Notes: generated by a model from the letters alone, not told the origin. Counted from the stretch's first letter, positions 32,373-43,282 are shown. The stretch is DNA of 64,000 nucleotides from Setophaga petechia (GCA_024362935.1 JANCRA010000066.1:372001-436000), one strand, 5' to 3'. Translations and numbers: made by a program.

Positions 32373-32574
32373 TTTCCCTTTCCCTTTTCCTTCTCCTTTT
32401 CCCTTCTCCTTTTCCCAATTTCCCAGACCCTGCAGTGCCGATGCCAAGGATGTTTTGCAGCCCCCAGAGCCCAGCCCTGCAGTGTTTGTGCCCCTTTGGG
32501 CAGCCCTTGGCTGTGCCAGCCCTGGCATCTCCCTGAGCCCTGTGCCCCAGGCGCTGTGTGTGCCCAAATAACCC
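32373..32574. other. Right flank shared with the second polypyrimidine array
   Basis: CCCAGACCCTGCAGTGCC at 32,424 followed by GTTTTGCAGCCCCCAGAGCC matches 34,262-34,315 after the other pyrimidine array. The two arrays are therefore copies of one locus type. Confidence 0.8.
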
Positions 32575-32672
32575 CAGACTGCTTTGGGCTGGGAGGGACC
32601 TTCAATCCATCCCAGTGCCACCCCTGCCATGGCAGGGACACCTCCCACTGCCCCAGGGTGCTCCAAACCCTG
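32575..32672 (-). mobile_element. CR1 3'-end fragment, minus orientation
   Basis: GGGCTGGGAGGGACCTTCAA, then CAGTGCCACCCCTGCCATGG and CAGGGACACCTCCCACTGCC, is the reversed CR1 tail. Confidence 0.75.
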
Positions 32673-33448
32673 GGATGGGGAGTTCAAAACCTTCAAATTT
32701 CAAATCTCTGCTTCTCCTGCAGTGTGACCTAAAGGAAGTTGCTCTCCCGTGCCTCAGTTTCCCCAAGCAGTGACACGAATGGTGGCTCTGCTCTACATTC
32801 CAGAAGGGAAAATCCTCTGCAAGAAAAGCAGCAAAGCAGAAGCTCCCGAGGTTTGGAGGCGCTGCTTCCCTGCCACTCCTTCTCCACGCCAGGGGATTTG
32901 CTCGGGATGCCTGCACAAGGGAGAAACCCCCTGTGCCCCTGGGCTGCTCCCTGGGAGAGCAGTGCAAGGTGATGGATGGCCCAGGAGGGCAGGCAGTGGT
33001 GCCCTTTCTGTTTGTGTGCAGTGTGTCTAATATACTGATATATGCTGCATTCATCCCTTTTAAATATAAATCAATAAGCTGCTGTATTTCAGAGGGGCCG
33101 CTCAATGTGCAGGATAAATGTCTCCATTCCCCGGGGTGCCCCTGCCTGGCCTGGAGGGCTGCAGCTCTCAGCAGACGTGCCAGGCTGTGCCAGAGAGCTG
33201 TGCCAGGGTTTTCCCTCTGAGAGGGAGCCCAGGGAAGCTGTGCCAGGGTTTTTTCCCCCATCCTGAGGCTGTCAGGTCCTGGGCAGCAGCAGCAGCACAG
33301 AACCAGTGTCATGCCTGCCCTGCAGGGAGCCACCTGCACCTTTGGGAGCCCAGCTGGCCCAGACATGGGAGCAGAGAGCTCATCCCATCCCTGCTGGGCA
33401 GCCTGGGGGGTTTGCAGCAGCTCAGAGCAGGCAGCAGAGTGTGCTCCC
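32673..33448. other. Unclassified single-copy stretch
   Basis: No gene is recognised. AT-rich at 33,025-33,095, with a small local duplication of TGTGCCAGGGTTTT at 33,200 and 33,240. Confidence 0.4.
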
Positions 33449-34263
33449 TTCTCCTTTTCACTTTCCCTTTCCCCTTTCCCCTTCCCCGTTCCCCTTTACC
33501 CTTTTCCCTTTCCCCTTTCCATTTCCCCTTCCCCTTTTGATTTCCCTTCCCCTTTCCCTTTTCCATTTCCCTTTCCCTTTTCCATTTCCCTTTTCCCTTT
33601 TGCCTTTTCTCTTCCCCTTTCCCCTTTCTATTTCCCTTTTCCCTTTCTCCTTTTCCCTTCCTCTTTCCCTTTTCCATTTCCCTTTCTCCTTTCCTCTTTT
33701 CCCTTTTCTCTTCCCTCTTCCCCCTTTTCCCTTTCCCCTTTCCCTTTACTCTTCTCCTTTTCCCTTTTCCATTTCCCTTTCCCCTTTCCCCTTTCCCTTT
33801 TCCATTTCCCTTTTCCCTTTTGCCTTTTCTCTTCCCCTTTCCCTTTTCCCTCCCCCCTTCCCTTTTCCCTTCCTCTTTTCCTTTCCATTTTCCCTTCCCC
33901 TTTCGATTTCCCTTCCCCTTTTGATTCGCTTCCCTTTTCCCTTTTCCATTTCCATTTCTCCTTTCCTCTTTTCCCTTTTCTCTTACCTCTTCCCCTTTTT
34001 CCTACCCTTTTTCCCTTCCCCCTTCCTGCTTCCCTTTTCCCTTCTCCTTTCCCCTTTCCCTTTTCCATTTCCTTTCCCCCTTTCCTTTTTCCTTTTCCAT
34101 TTTCCTTTCCCTTTTCCCTTTTCCCTTTTCCCTTTCCCCTTTTCTCTTCCCCTTTCCCTTTTCCCTTTCCATTTTTGATTTCCCTTTTCCATTTCCCTTT
34201 TACTTTTCTTCTTGCTCTTTCCCTTTTCCCCTTTCCCCTTTCTCCTTCCCCTTTCCCTTCTCC
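33449..34263 (+). repeat. Degenerate polypyrimidine array (CCCTTTTCC-type)
   Basis: About 800 bp are almost all C/T, with recurring CCCTTTCCCCTTTCCC and TTTTCCATTTCCCTTT words. Less regular than 31,911-32,372. Longer blocks repeat, for example TTTTCCATTTCCCTTTTCCC with TTTTGCCTTTTCTCTTCCCC at about 33,580 and 33,800. Several long open frames on both strands are artefacts. Confidence 0.95.
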
Positions 34264-34721
34264 CAGACCCTGCAGTACCAAGGCACAAGGAGGTTTTGCA
34301 GACCCCCAGAGCCCAGGGCTGGGGACTGATCCCACAGCGAGAGCAGAGGGAAAGGGGGGAATTCTGCCCTGCTCAGGTGATTCCCCACCTGCAGAGCTCA
34401 GGATTCCAACATCAGCAGCACCTGGAGAGAGCCCAGAGGAGCCCATAGAGATGTTCCCAGGAGCCCCTCTGGAGCCAGCCTGGAGAGCTGGGGGTGCTCC
34501 CCTGGAGAGGAGAAGGCTGCAGGGAGAGCTGAGAGCCCTTGCAGGGCCTGAAGGGGCTCCAGGAGAGCTGCAGAGGGACTGGGGACAAGGATGGAGGGAC
34601 AGGAGCCATCTCCATCATTTGGCTCCAGGGATGGAGCCCAATGATGCCCCTGGCCTCGTCCACTCCTTTGTGCTCCTTATCCTGGTGGGAGATGGGCAAT
34701 GGCACTGCTGCTATGGCAGTT
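34264..34721 (+). mobile_element. Shared flank and CR1 body fragment
   Basis: 34,264-34,315 is the flank shared with 32,424. 34,500-34,605 is a CR1 body piece (GAGAAGGCTGCAGGGAGAGC, then CAGAGGGACTGGGGACAAGG) matching 13,162-13,260. The remainder is unclassified. Confidence 0.65.
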
Positions 34722-35264
34722 TAGAAATAAAACAAATAAAATAAAATAAAATAAAATAAAATAAAATAAAATAAAATAAAATAAAATAAAATAAAATAAA
34801 ATAAAATAAAATAAAATAAAATAATAAATAAGAAATAAAATAAAATAAAATAAAATAAAATAATAAATAAAATAAAATAAAATAAATAAGAAATAAAATA
34901 AAATAAAATAAATAAGAAATAAAATAATAAAATAAAATAAAATAAAATAAAATAAATAAGAAATAAAATAATAAAATAAATAAGAAATAAAATAATAAAT
35001 AAAATCAAATAAAATAAATAATAAATAAAATAAGAAATAAAATAATAAAATAAATAAGAAATAAAATAAAATCAAATAAAATAAATAAGAAATAAAATAA
35101 TAAAATAAATAAGAAATAAAAACAAATCAAATAAATAAGAAATAAAATCCAATAAAATAAATAAGAAATAAAATCTAATAAAATAAATAAGAAATAAAAT
35201 CTAATAAAATAAATAAGAAATAAAATAAAATAAAATAATAAAATGAAATAAAATAAAAATCTAC
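34722..35264 (+). repeat. (AAAAT)n-type array
   Basis: About 540 bp of AAAAT/AAATA pentamers with interspersed AATAAGAAATAAAAT words, which themselves recur. The frames of 88-132 codons on the minus strand are Phe/Leu/Tyr-only artefacts. Confidence 0.96.
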
Positions 35265-36107
35265 TCCTCACAATTGCAAAATAGTCACAGATCCAAGTAC
35301 TGCTAATTATACAGCAGTTTCAGATCTATGCTATTATTTATGATCAAAAAATGTCGATTTGTATAGACTCCAACATTTCACCTACTAAAAAGCTCACCCA
35401 TTAATTCATGTTGCATTTAAATGTTCATTTTAGGGCAGATTTCTCTGCTTAATGCTCACGATTCTCTTTCAAGTCCTTTGCAAGCCAGAGTTGAAGTTGA
35501 AAAGGAGAAGCAATCCCTTTTCTGGAATCTTCTGCTCAGAGAAAAGAAAACACCCAAAAATCTTAATTCTCCCTCAATATTTTATTAATAATAAATTTCT
35601 TATGTTTCTTTTTTTTAAATGAAATTACATTTTTAAATGTCATTACATAAACACCCTCATTTTCTGGAGTGCATGTGGTATTTGTGAGAGTCAGGGTCTT
35701 CTGGAATCTTCTGCTCAGGGAAAAAAAAACCAAAAAAAAGTGAATTATCCTTCAATATTTTATTAATAATCAATTTTTTTTTAAAAAAAACAAGACATCA
35801 TTACATAAACGTCCTCATTTTCTGGAGTGCATGTGGTATTTGTAAGAGCTTGTGATACTTTTTGCATGAATAATAATAATTTAGTTGACCATTCCCAAAC
35901 TGTTCCCTTCCATCCCTGGCTATTGATTCCCAGGGATGTGTGGCTGGGCCACTCCACTCGTGGGGTTTAATTGTTTAATTGTTAATTGGGTGAGAGGATT
36001 CAGGGTTGGGTTTCTGTTTGGTTAATTAAATGGTTTTAGTTCTTGTTTTCAGGTCTCTGGAACTCCTGTGCAAAAAGGCAGCAGAACAGAGGGAAGAATG
36101 CGGTGGA
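35265..36107. other. AT-rich stretch with a ~180-bp tandem duplication
   Basis: Two adjacent copies, about 35,517-35,697 and 35,698-35,865, share GGAATCTTCTGCTCAG, CAATATTTTATTAATAAT and TTTTCTGGAGTGCATGTGGT. Divergence between them is visible, mainly in A/T runs. The rest is single-copy; no gene is recognised. Confidence 0.8.
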
Positions 36108-36372
36108 AATATGGAGAAATATGGATAAATATAAATAAATACGGATAAATACTGATAAATACGGATAAATACTGATAAATACGGATAAATAGAGATAAAT
36201 ATGGATAAATATAGATGAATATGGAAAATATGGATAAATTTGGATAAACTTGGATAAATGTGGATAAACATGGATAAATTTGGATAAACTTGGATAAGTA
36301 TGGCTAAATATGGCTAAATATGGATAAATATGGATAAATTTGGATAAATATAGATAATTATGGCTAAATACA
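36108..36372 (+). repeat. 12-bp AT-rich minisatellite
   Basis: The unit ATAAATATGGAT repeats about 22 times. ACGG/ACTG variants lie on the left and TTTGG/CTTGG variants on the right. Confidence 0.93.
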
Positions 36373-36379
36373 TCCTGAG

Positions 36380-37258
36380 AATGAAGGCACATCCCCAGGA
36401 GCAGGGCTCGTACCCAGGACAATGGCACATCCCCAGGATGGGGACACATCCCTGGGACAGTGGCACATGCCCAGGGTGATGGCACATGCCCAGGACCATG
36501 GCACACACCCAGGATTAAGGCAGGTCCCCAGGGTGGTGGCACATGCCCAGGGCAAGGGCAAAGGCAAATCCCTGGGACAGTGGCACAAAGCCAGAATGAT
36601 GGCCCAGCCCGAGGTCAGTGGCACATCCCTGGGACTGTGGCACAAAGCCAGGATGATGGCATGTCCCCAAGACAATGGCACTTCCCCGGGACCAGGGCAC
36701 ATCCCCAGAATCAGGGCACATCCCTGGGACAGTGGCACATTCCCAGGACACTGACACATCCCTGGTGGAGTGGCACATGCCCAGGTCAGCGGCACATCCA
36801 CAGGAGAGTGGCACATCCACAGGATCAGGGCATATCCCTGGGACAGTGGCACATGCCCAGGCCAGTGGCACATCCCTGGGACAGTGACACATCCCCAGGA
36901 CAGTGGCCCAGCCCCAGGACAATGACACATTCCCAGGACCATGGCACATCCCAGAAACAGTAGCATGTCCCCAGGATGATGGCACATGCCCAGCGTCAGG
37001 GCACATCCCTGGGACAGTGACACATCCCCAGGACCATGGCACGTTCCCAGGCCAGTGGCACATTCCTGGGACAGTGACACATCCCCAGGACCATGGCACA
37101 TCCCAGAGACAGTGGCACATGCCCAGGACGATGACACATCCTCAGGATCAGGGCACATCCCCAGGACAGTGACACATCCCCAGGACAGTGACACATTCCC
37201 AGGCCAGTGGCACATCCGTGGGACAGTGGCACATCCCTGGGGCAGTGGCACATCCCCA
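36380..37258 (+). repeat. 19-bp minisatellite
   Basis: The unit GGACAGTGGCACATCCCCA (19 bp, some 20-23) repeats about 45 times. CAGTGG words at 37,205, 37,224 and 37,243 are 19 bp apart. One marked segment at 36,536-36,592 carries GGGCAAGGGCAAAGGCAAAT, and this reappears inverted at 37,887-37,985. Both strands show shuffled open frames of up to 295 codons. Confidence 0.94.
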
Positions 37259-37886
37259 GCGTGCCCGGTGAGGCTGTGCCGAGCCGCGCCCGGAGGTGGG
37301 AGGGAATCCCGGCGTTCCTGCGGGGAGCGGCGAGGAGCCGTGGGTGATAGATAAGACCCTGGCAGCGTTCAGTAAGTCTCCGAGGCTGCTGCCTAAGTGA
37401 GATGTCGACAGAAACAAAAGAAACCCCGTTAGGAAATCTCTCCCCCTCTCTGGAAGAGGGCGAGGGTTTTCTTGGAGGGGGGAGAGGGAGGTTTGCATAC
37501 ATTTCAAGGCTCAGCCAAAATACAAAGTGCTTTTTGTGAACGCAAGAGAAAAGGACGTGAAGCAGGCAGAGGAGGAGGAGGAAGAGAAGGGGAAGGATGC
37601 CTCAATACAAAAAAGCTTAGCCTGATAAAATATTTAGGACGGGCTCACACATCAGAATATTAATGCTCTGCATTCCTTGTGCTTGCACTCTGTTGATCTT
37701 CATTCTCCAGTGACCTTGTTTACAGTATCTGAATTTGCAGTCTGCATTTTAATAAGGCCCTGAGAGAAGGTCTGAGACACAGCGCCTCGCCGAACCAACT
37801 TCAAAACCCTGCTCCGACTGGTTGGAATCCTGGAGGATGGGCTGTGCCTCGGGGGTGCCTGGTGCCCTCCGAGGAGCGACCCTCAG
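37259..37886. other. Single-copy island between inverted 19-bp blocks
   Basis: The first ~80 bp is CpG-rich. The remainder is evenly composed, with a purine-rich patch (37,560-37,600) and AT-rich words. No exon is recognised; it could be a conserved non-coding element. Confidence 0.4.
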
Positions 37887-37985
37887 GAGAGCCCATTTTG
37901 TGCCACTGTCCCAGGGATTTGGCTTTGCCCTTGCCCTGGGCATGTGCCATCATCCTGAGGATGTGCCACTACCCCAGGGATGTGC
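37887..37985 (-). repeat. 19-bp minisatellite, inverted piece
   Basis: TTTGTGCCACTGTCCCAGGG, then GGCTTTGCCCTTGCCCTGGG and CATGTGCCATCATCCTGAGG, is the reverse complement of 36,480-36,592. It includes the rare interruption GGGCAAGGGCAAAG, so it was copied from that very segment or its close relative. Confidence 0.9.
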
Positions 37986-38534
37986 AGGCAAACTGGGGCA
38001 GCGCGGAGAGCATCCTCCACGCCGCTCATCAATCCCCCTTCCCCATCCTCCAAGGCTCGCTGGAATCCCCACAGCGTGCACAACGCCTGGGCCCCTTCTC
38101 TTCCTCCTGCCACCCCCCGGTGACCCCCGGGCCATCGAGCGGCCGGTCCCCAGGGGCCGTGCCAGCCGCAGTTAAGCAGCTGCGAGTGCCGGGGAGCCAC
38201 GGTCCCCTCTGCAGGCAGCGCTGCGGGCCGGAGGCAGCCGCCGTCCCCTGCAGCGCCTGCAGAGCGATGCGTGTTCCCGGGGCTGCATTGCCTAATGGGC
38301 TGTGAAGGGTCTCAGCAGGCAGAGCCCACGCTCGGGGGGATGCGGGGGAGATGGAGCGGGCAGCGCGTTTGTCACATCTGCTCCCCGCTCCTGCCGGGCT
38401 GCGGAGGGCAGCGGGAGCCCGGAGCATCCCCGGGGATGCGGCAGCGCCCGGCTCTGCCCGCCCGGGGCTGGCAGCGACCCACGGGCTGGGCCGGGCTCTG
38501 GGCACGGGGCGCGGTGGCACGGGGGTCGTTCTGC
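37986..38534. promoter_or_regulatory. CpG-rich region (candidate CpG island)
   Basis: From about 38,110 to 38,530 CpG dinucleotides are frequent (for example GCCATCGAGCGGCCGG at 38,132 and GCGGCAGCGCCCGG at 38,437), unlike most of the window. No exon or transcription start could be identified. The CpG-rich zone continues beyond the next minisatellite (39,130-39,370). Confidence 0.45.
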
Positions 38535-39130
38535 TGGGGTCCCTGTCCCGCTCCAATCCCCGTCCTGCGCCAATCCCCGTTGTGGCACGGGGGTCATTCT
38601 GCTGAGGTCCCCGTTCCGCTGGGGTTCCCGTCCTGCTGCAGTCCCTCTGTCCTGTTGGCGTCTCCGTCCTGCTCTGGTCCCCGTCCTGCTGGGATCCCTG
38701 TCCTGCCCTGGTCCTTGTCCTGCTGCTGTCCTCGTCCTGCTGGGGTCCCCGTCCTGCTCCAGTCCCTGCACTGCCTCGGTCCCCATCCTGCTGCTGTCCC
38801 CATCCCTCTCCGGTCCCCGTCCTGCTGCAGTCCCTGTCCTGATGGGGTCCCCGTCCTGCTGGGGTCCCCATCCTGCTCCCGTCCCCGTCCCTCCCCGGTC
38901 CCCATCCTGCTCTGGTGCCCGTCCTGCTGCTCTTCCCATCCCTCTCCATCGTGCTCCAGTCCTCGTCCAGCTCCAGTCCCTGTACTGCCACTGTCCCCGT
39001 CCCTCTCCGGTCCCCATCCCGCCCCGGACCCCGTCCGGCTCCCATCCCCGTCCCTCTCCTGTCCCCATCCCGCCCCTGTCCCCGTCCGGCTCCCATCCCC
39101 GTCCCGCTCCGGTCCCCGTCCCCCCAGCAG
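38535..39130 (+). repeat. 17-bp GC-rich minisatellite
   Basis: The unit GGTCCCCGTCCTGCTGG (17 bp) repeats about 34 times. CCATCC and CCGTCCCTCTCC variants are frequent. The frames of 250-536 codons across it on both strands reflect the repeat. Confidence 0.92.
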
Positions 39131-39439
39131 AGGGTGGTGGCAGCCCGCGGACACGCCAGGGCTGGCTGCCGCTGGTGACAGCAAGGACATCCCGGGCTGC
39201 GGACGGGGCTGGCGGTGTCCGGTGTCCTGCACAGCTCCGGGGGAGCCTCGCTGTCCCCAGGGACGGCCCTGCCCTGTTTGTCCCTGAGAACACGCGGCGA
39301 GGGCGGTGCGGAGCCCGGGCAGGGCGCGGTGCGCCCGCAGGAACGGCAACAGCGCCTCGGGGGTTCGGGAACGGCCCCCTTGAAAGCTGATCCTGGAAAT
39401 GAGCTTGAGCCAGTCACACCCCTCAAATACCCAAAGCGT
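39131..39439. promoter_or_regulatory. CpG-rich flank of the 17-bp array
   Basis: About 300 bp with many CpGs (GCGGCGAGGGCGGTGCGG at ~39,293). No gene is recognised. Together with 38,110-38,534 it may form one CpG island split by the minisatellite. Confidence 0.4.
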
Positions 39440-40008
39440 TCAGAAGGTGGGGGAGACCCTTGCTTTATCCCACCCCCTTCCTGCTTGGGTTTGGGGCACC
39501 CTTCATTTATCCCACCCCATTCCTGCTGGGTTTGGGGCACCTTTCCCTTATCCCAATCCATTCCTGCTGGGTTTTGGAGCACCCTTTCTTTATCCCACCC
39601 CACTCTTGCTGGGTTTTGGGGCACCCTTCCCATATCCACTTCATTTCTGCTGGGGTTTGGGGCACCCTTCCCTTATCCCACCCCACTCCTGCTGGTTTTG
39701 GGGCACCCTTCCCATATCCACTTCATTCCTACTGGGGTTTGGGGCAATTTTCCCTTGTCCTACCCCATTTCTGCTGGGGTTTTTGTGCACCCTTCCCTTA
39801 TCCCACCCCACTCCTGCTGAGTTTTGGGGAATACTTCCTTTTCCCACACCACTTCTGCTGGGTTTTAGGGCACCTTTCCCTTATCCCACCCCATTCCTGC
39901 TGGGGTTTTGGGCACCCTTCCCTTATCCTAACCCCACTCCTGCTGGGTATTGCGGGGTTTTGGGGCATCCTTCCCTTATCTCACCCTATTCCTGCTGGGT
40001 TTTGCTTT
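39440..40008 (+). repeat. 42-bp minisatellite
   Basis: The core TGCTGGGTTTTGGGGCACCC plus TTCCCTTATCCCACCCCATT repeats about 13 times. The 42-bp period is a multiple of three, so plus-strand frames carry a 14-residue periodic peptide (open frames of 201-425 codons). No start context or splice structure supports a gene. Confidence 0.93.
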
Positions 40009-40262
40009 CAGAGGAACCAGGAATGTCCCGTGATTTTGAAAGGCAGCCTGATTCCCCCCTCCCCGGCCACCCCGCCTGTCCTGTCGCTGCCCCCGGGCAG
40101 TTCTGTGTCCTGCAGTGTCCCCGTGGTGCCACAGCCAGGGCACCGTGAGAGCAGCGTCCTCCAAAGGCGTCCAAGGTGTGTCACAGCACGGGCACCGTGC
40201 CAGCAGCACACGCAGGAGGGAGTTTGTGCCCACACAGCACTTGGCACGTTTCTACTCCAACA
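40009..40262. other. Unclassified single-copy stretch
   Basis: About 250 bp, GC-rich, with GGCACCGTG(A/C) words repeated near 40,140 and 40,190. No gene is recognised. Confidence 0.35.
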
Positions 40263-40673
40263 TAAATCACAGAATATCCTCAGCTGGAAAGGACCCACAA
40301 GGATCATCAAAGGACACCTCCTAAAGGAGCTCAGCTCAGTGAGTCCTCATGGAGACTCTGGCAGGGAGGGGAGGATGGTTTGGGTTTTTTGGGTTGTGTT
40401 TTTTTTTTTTTTTTTTTTTTTGTTTCACAAATGGGAAAATAAAATCTGTAGACTCTGGCAAAGCAAAGGTGGGAATGTAGAGCAGATTCCTTCCAGTTTT
40501 ACCTTCCTCACCTCAGCACCCACAGGGCCATGCAGCCAGCTGGGTGTTCCTGCTCCTGCACAGCCTCCTGCAGACCTCCCCTGTTTCTATCCTGCTTTGG
40601 CCTGGAAAAAGTTCAAATCTCTCCCCTCTGAGTGCTCACAGAGGAATGAATATCCCAGGGCAAAGCAGCCCCT
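40263..40673 (-). mobile_element. CR1-like 3' tail and poly-T, then unclassified
   Basis: AATCACAGAATATCCTCAGC plus TGGAAAGGACCCACAAGG (40,265-40,305) is a short reversed CR1 terminus. A T-run of about 31 bases lies at 40,390-40,421. The remaining 250 bp is unclassified. Confidence 0.55.
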
Positions 40674-41688
40674 TCCTGAGGAGCCCCACAGTCCTGGGAT
40701 GGTGATGGACAGGAGCCCCACAGCCCTGGGGTGGTGATGCACTGGAGTCCCACAGCCCTGGGGATGGTGATGGACAGGAGCCCCACAGCCCTGGGGATGG
40801 TGAAGCACTGGAGCCCCACAGCCCTGGGGTGGTGATGCACTGGAGTCCCACAGCCCTGGGGATGGTGATACACAGGAGTCCCACAGCCCTGGGGATGGTG
40901 AAGCACAGGAGCCCCACAGCCCTGGGGATGCACTGGAGTCCCACAGCCCTGGGGATGGTGATGGACAGGAGTCCCACAGCCCTGGGGATGGTGATACACA
41001 GGAGCCCCACAGCCCTGGGGATGGTGAAGCACTGGAGTCCCACAGCCCTGGGGATGGTGATACACAGGAGTTCCACTTCCCTGGGGATGGTGATGCACAG
41101 GAGTCCCACAGCCCTGGGGTGGTGATGGACAGGAGTCCCACAGCCCTGGGGATGGTGAAGCACAGGAGCCCCACAGCCCTGGGATGGTGATGCACAGGAG
41201 CCCCACAGCCCTGGGGTGGTGATGGACAGGAGTCCCACAGCCCTGGGGATGGTGATGCACAGGAGTCCCACAGCCCTGGGGTGGTGATGGACAGGAGTCC
41301 CACAGCCCTGGGGATGGTGAAGCACAGGAGTCCCACAGCCCTGGGGATGGTGATACACAGGAGCTCCACAGCCCTGGGGATGGTGATGGACAGGAGTCCC
41401 ACAGCCCTGGGGTGGTGAAGCACTGCAGTTCCACAGCCCTGGGGATGGTGATGCACAGGAGCCCCACAGCCCTGGGGTGGTGATGCACAGGAGCCCCACA
41501 GCCCTGGGGATGGTGATGCACAGGAGCCCCACAGCCCTGGGGTGGTGAAGCACTGGAGTCCCACAGCCCTGGGGTGGTGAAGCACTGGAGCCCCACAGCC
41601 CTGGGGATGGTGATGCACTGGAGTCCCACAGCCCTGGGGATGGTGAAGCACTGGAGTCCCACAGCCCTGGGCATGGTGATGCCCTGCC
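40674..41688 (+). repeat. 32/33-bp minisatellite
   Basis: The unit ACAGCCCTGGGGATGGTGAT plus GCACAGGAGTCCC (33 bp) repeats about 31 times; units reading GGGGTGG are 32 bp. The unit position changes independently between ATGCACAGG, ATGGACAGG, ATACACAGG and AAGCACTGG. Three minus-strand frames of 353-391 codons cover it and are artefacts. Confidence 0.95.
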
Positions 41689-42297
41689 TGCTGCTTCTCC
41701 CCTGTGGAAAGGGAGGAGTTTGAGAGGATCCCAGGGCTGCACCAGGGCATGGAGATCTCCATCTGTGCAGCTCCAGCTCAGCGCTGGTTCAGACAGAGCT
41801 TCAGACCTGACAGAGGTTCAGAGATGATTCTCAAGAGCAGCCAGGGACGTTCCTGCTCCCTGACCTTTCCTCCTGCTCGGAAGAGCTGCAGGCACAGAGG
41901 TGTTTCTGTCCCTGTCTCTGCTCAGCCTGTCCAGCCTGCCTGGGCTTTGTGACCAGCTCAGCTGCAGCCTGGGCAGGTCTGGCCCTGCAGCTCTTCCCTT
42001 CCTGGGCAGCTGCTTGCTCTGTCCTTGTCACTTGCTCTCCTCCTGCCACTTGCTATTTTTAGGATGCCTGAATTGAACTTGAATTCCAAACCATTACATG
42101 AGAGATCCTGAGCATTCTGTCGTGGTTCTGGAGAGAATTTCCACCTGGACAATCCTTGCCAGACAGGAGACCTTCCTGGCAGCTGCTGCAAGCTGGGCTG
42201 GGTGTTCCCATCATGATCAGTGCAACCACAGAAGCTTGAGGTCAGCTCCAGGCCTCTTTCCCACTGTGAAATAAACCTCAGCTCCATTTATAGAAGT
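41689..42297. other. Unclassified single-copy stretch
   Basis: No gene or repeat is recognised. Ends with the CCCTCC target duplication (42,298-42,303) of the next LTR. Confidence 0.4.
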
Positions 42298-42303
42298 CCC
42301 TCC

Positions 42304-42684
42304 TGTGGTGGTGTTCACAGGGGTTCTTGGATGAGGGAAATGAGGATCTGACTCCATGTTTCAGAAGGCTGATTTATTATTTTATTATACATATTATATT
42401 AAAACTATACTAAAAGAATAGAAGGAAGGATTTCATCAGAAGGCTGGCTAAGAATAGAATAGAAAAGAATGAGAACAAAGGTTTGTGGCTCGAACAGAGT
42501 CTCTGAGCCAGCTGACTGTGATTGGCCATTAACTACAAACATCTAAGATAGACCAATCCCAGATGCACCTGTTGCATTCCACAGCAGCAGATAATCAATG
42601 TTTACATTTTGTTCCTGAGGCCTCTCAGCTTCTCAGGAGGAAAAATCCTAAAGAAAGGATTTTCCATAAAAGATGTCTGTGACA
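42304..42684 (-). mobile_element. Solo LTR, family B, copy 2
   Basis: Minus-strand copy: the plus strand begins TGTGGTGGTGTTCACAGGGG and ends AAAAGATGTCTGTGACA. The 6-bp target duplication CCCTCC is exact at 42,298-42,303 and 42,685-42,690. Length is 381 bp. No internal region is present. The 6-bp duplication points to a class II (ERVK-type) element. Confidence 0.95.
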
Positions 42685-42690
42685 CCCTCC

Positions 42691-43159
42691 CACAGTGGGT
42701 GGGACCCACAGTCACTCTGGGACAGGCTGAGAAAACCCACCAGCCTGGCAAAGATCACAGAGTGCTCAGAGCTCCAGGCTGACTTTTGTTTTCCAGTTCA
42801 AAGCTTTTGGCACAGCCCCAGTCTCTATTTCCAACTTGGCTGGGCACCATCAGAAGGGCAGGAGTGTGGCTACTCATTAAGTCAATCCCAATTCTCCCTG
42901 GGCTCTGGAGCTTGGCTGACAGCACCAACATCCCAGGGAGGTGGGGTTCCCTGGGAACAGCCAGGGGCAGCTCCCAGGGAGCACAGAGGGCTCTGGGCTG
43001 GATTGGTCACACAGCTCATGGCAGCCCCTGCCCTGACACAGCTGCATCTGTGCCCTGGGAGGTGCCCCTGGGGCCACCACTTTGCCCAGAGGTGTCATTT
43101 GGGGGGCAGGATGAGGCTGCTGAGTGCCTGGGCACCCTCCTGGGGTATGGAGGAGGAGG
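42691..43159. other. Unclassified single-copy stretch
   Basis: GC-moderate. Open frames of 156-172 codons in two plus frames have no recognisable domain. No repeat is recognised. Confidence 0.35.
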
Positions 43160-43282
43160 TGTCTGGGTTTGCAAAGCCAGGAGTCTGCTAGGGAAGGCAG
43201 GAGCCTCCCCTGAAATAGAAAATGTAAACCCTCCCCACCCCTCCCAATTGCTATAAATTTTTAATTAAGGGGCTCTCAGGCA
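43160..43282 (+). mobile_element. LTR family A, 5' fragment
   Basis: It matches the first ~120 bp of the LTR at 55,136 (TGTCTGGGTTTGCAAAGCCA, then GGAAGGCAGGAGCCTCCCCT and GGGGCTCTCAGGCA). It stops abruptly where the 31-bp minisatellite begins. Confidence 0.9.

Noticed and set aside
31235..32641. 468-codon minus-strand frame with long Lys/Glu/Arg/Gly stretch
   Set aside because: It is translation of the polypyrimidine complement and a 30-bp minisatellite; equally long frames exist on the other strand.
38029..39639. 536-codon minus-strand frame rich in Gly/Arg/Asp
   Set aside because: It comes from the 17-bp and 42-bp arrays in CpG-rich DNA where stops are rare. No recognisable domain.
40587..41762. 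Three parallel minus-strand frames of 353-391 codons
   Set aside because: All three frames of the 33-bp minisatellite are open with the same shuffled residues. A real gene would use one.
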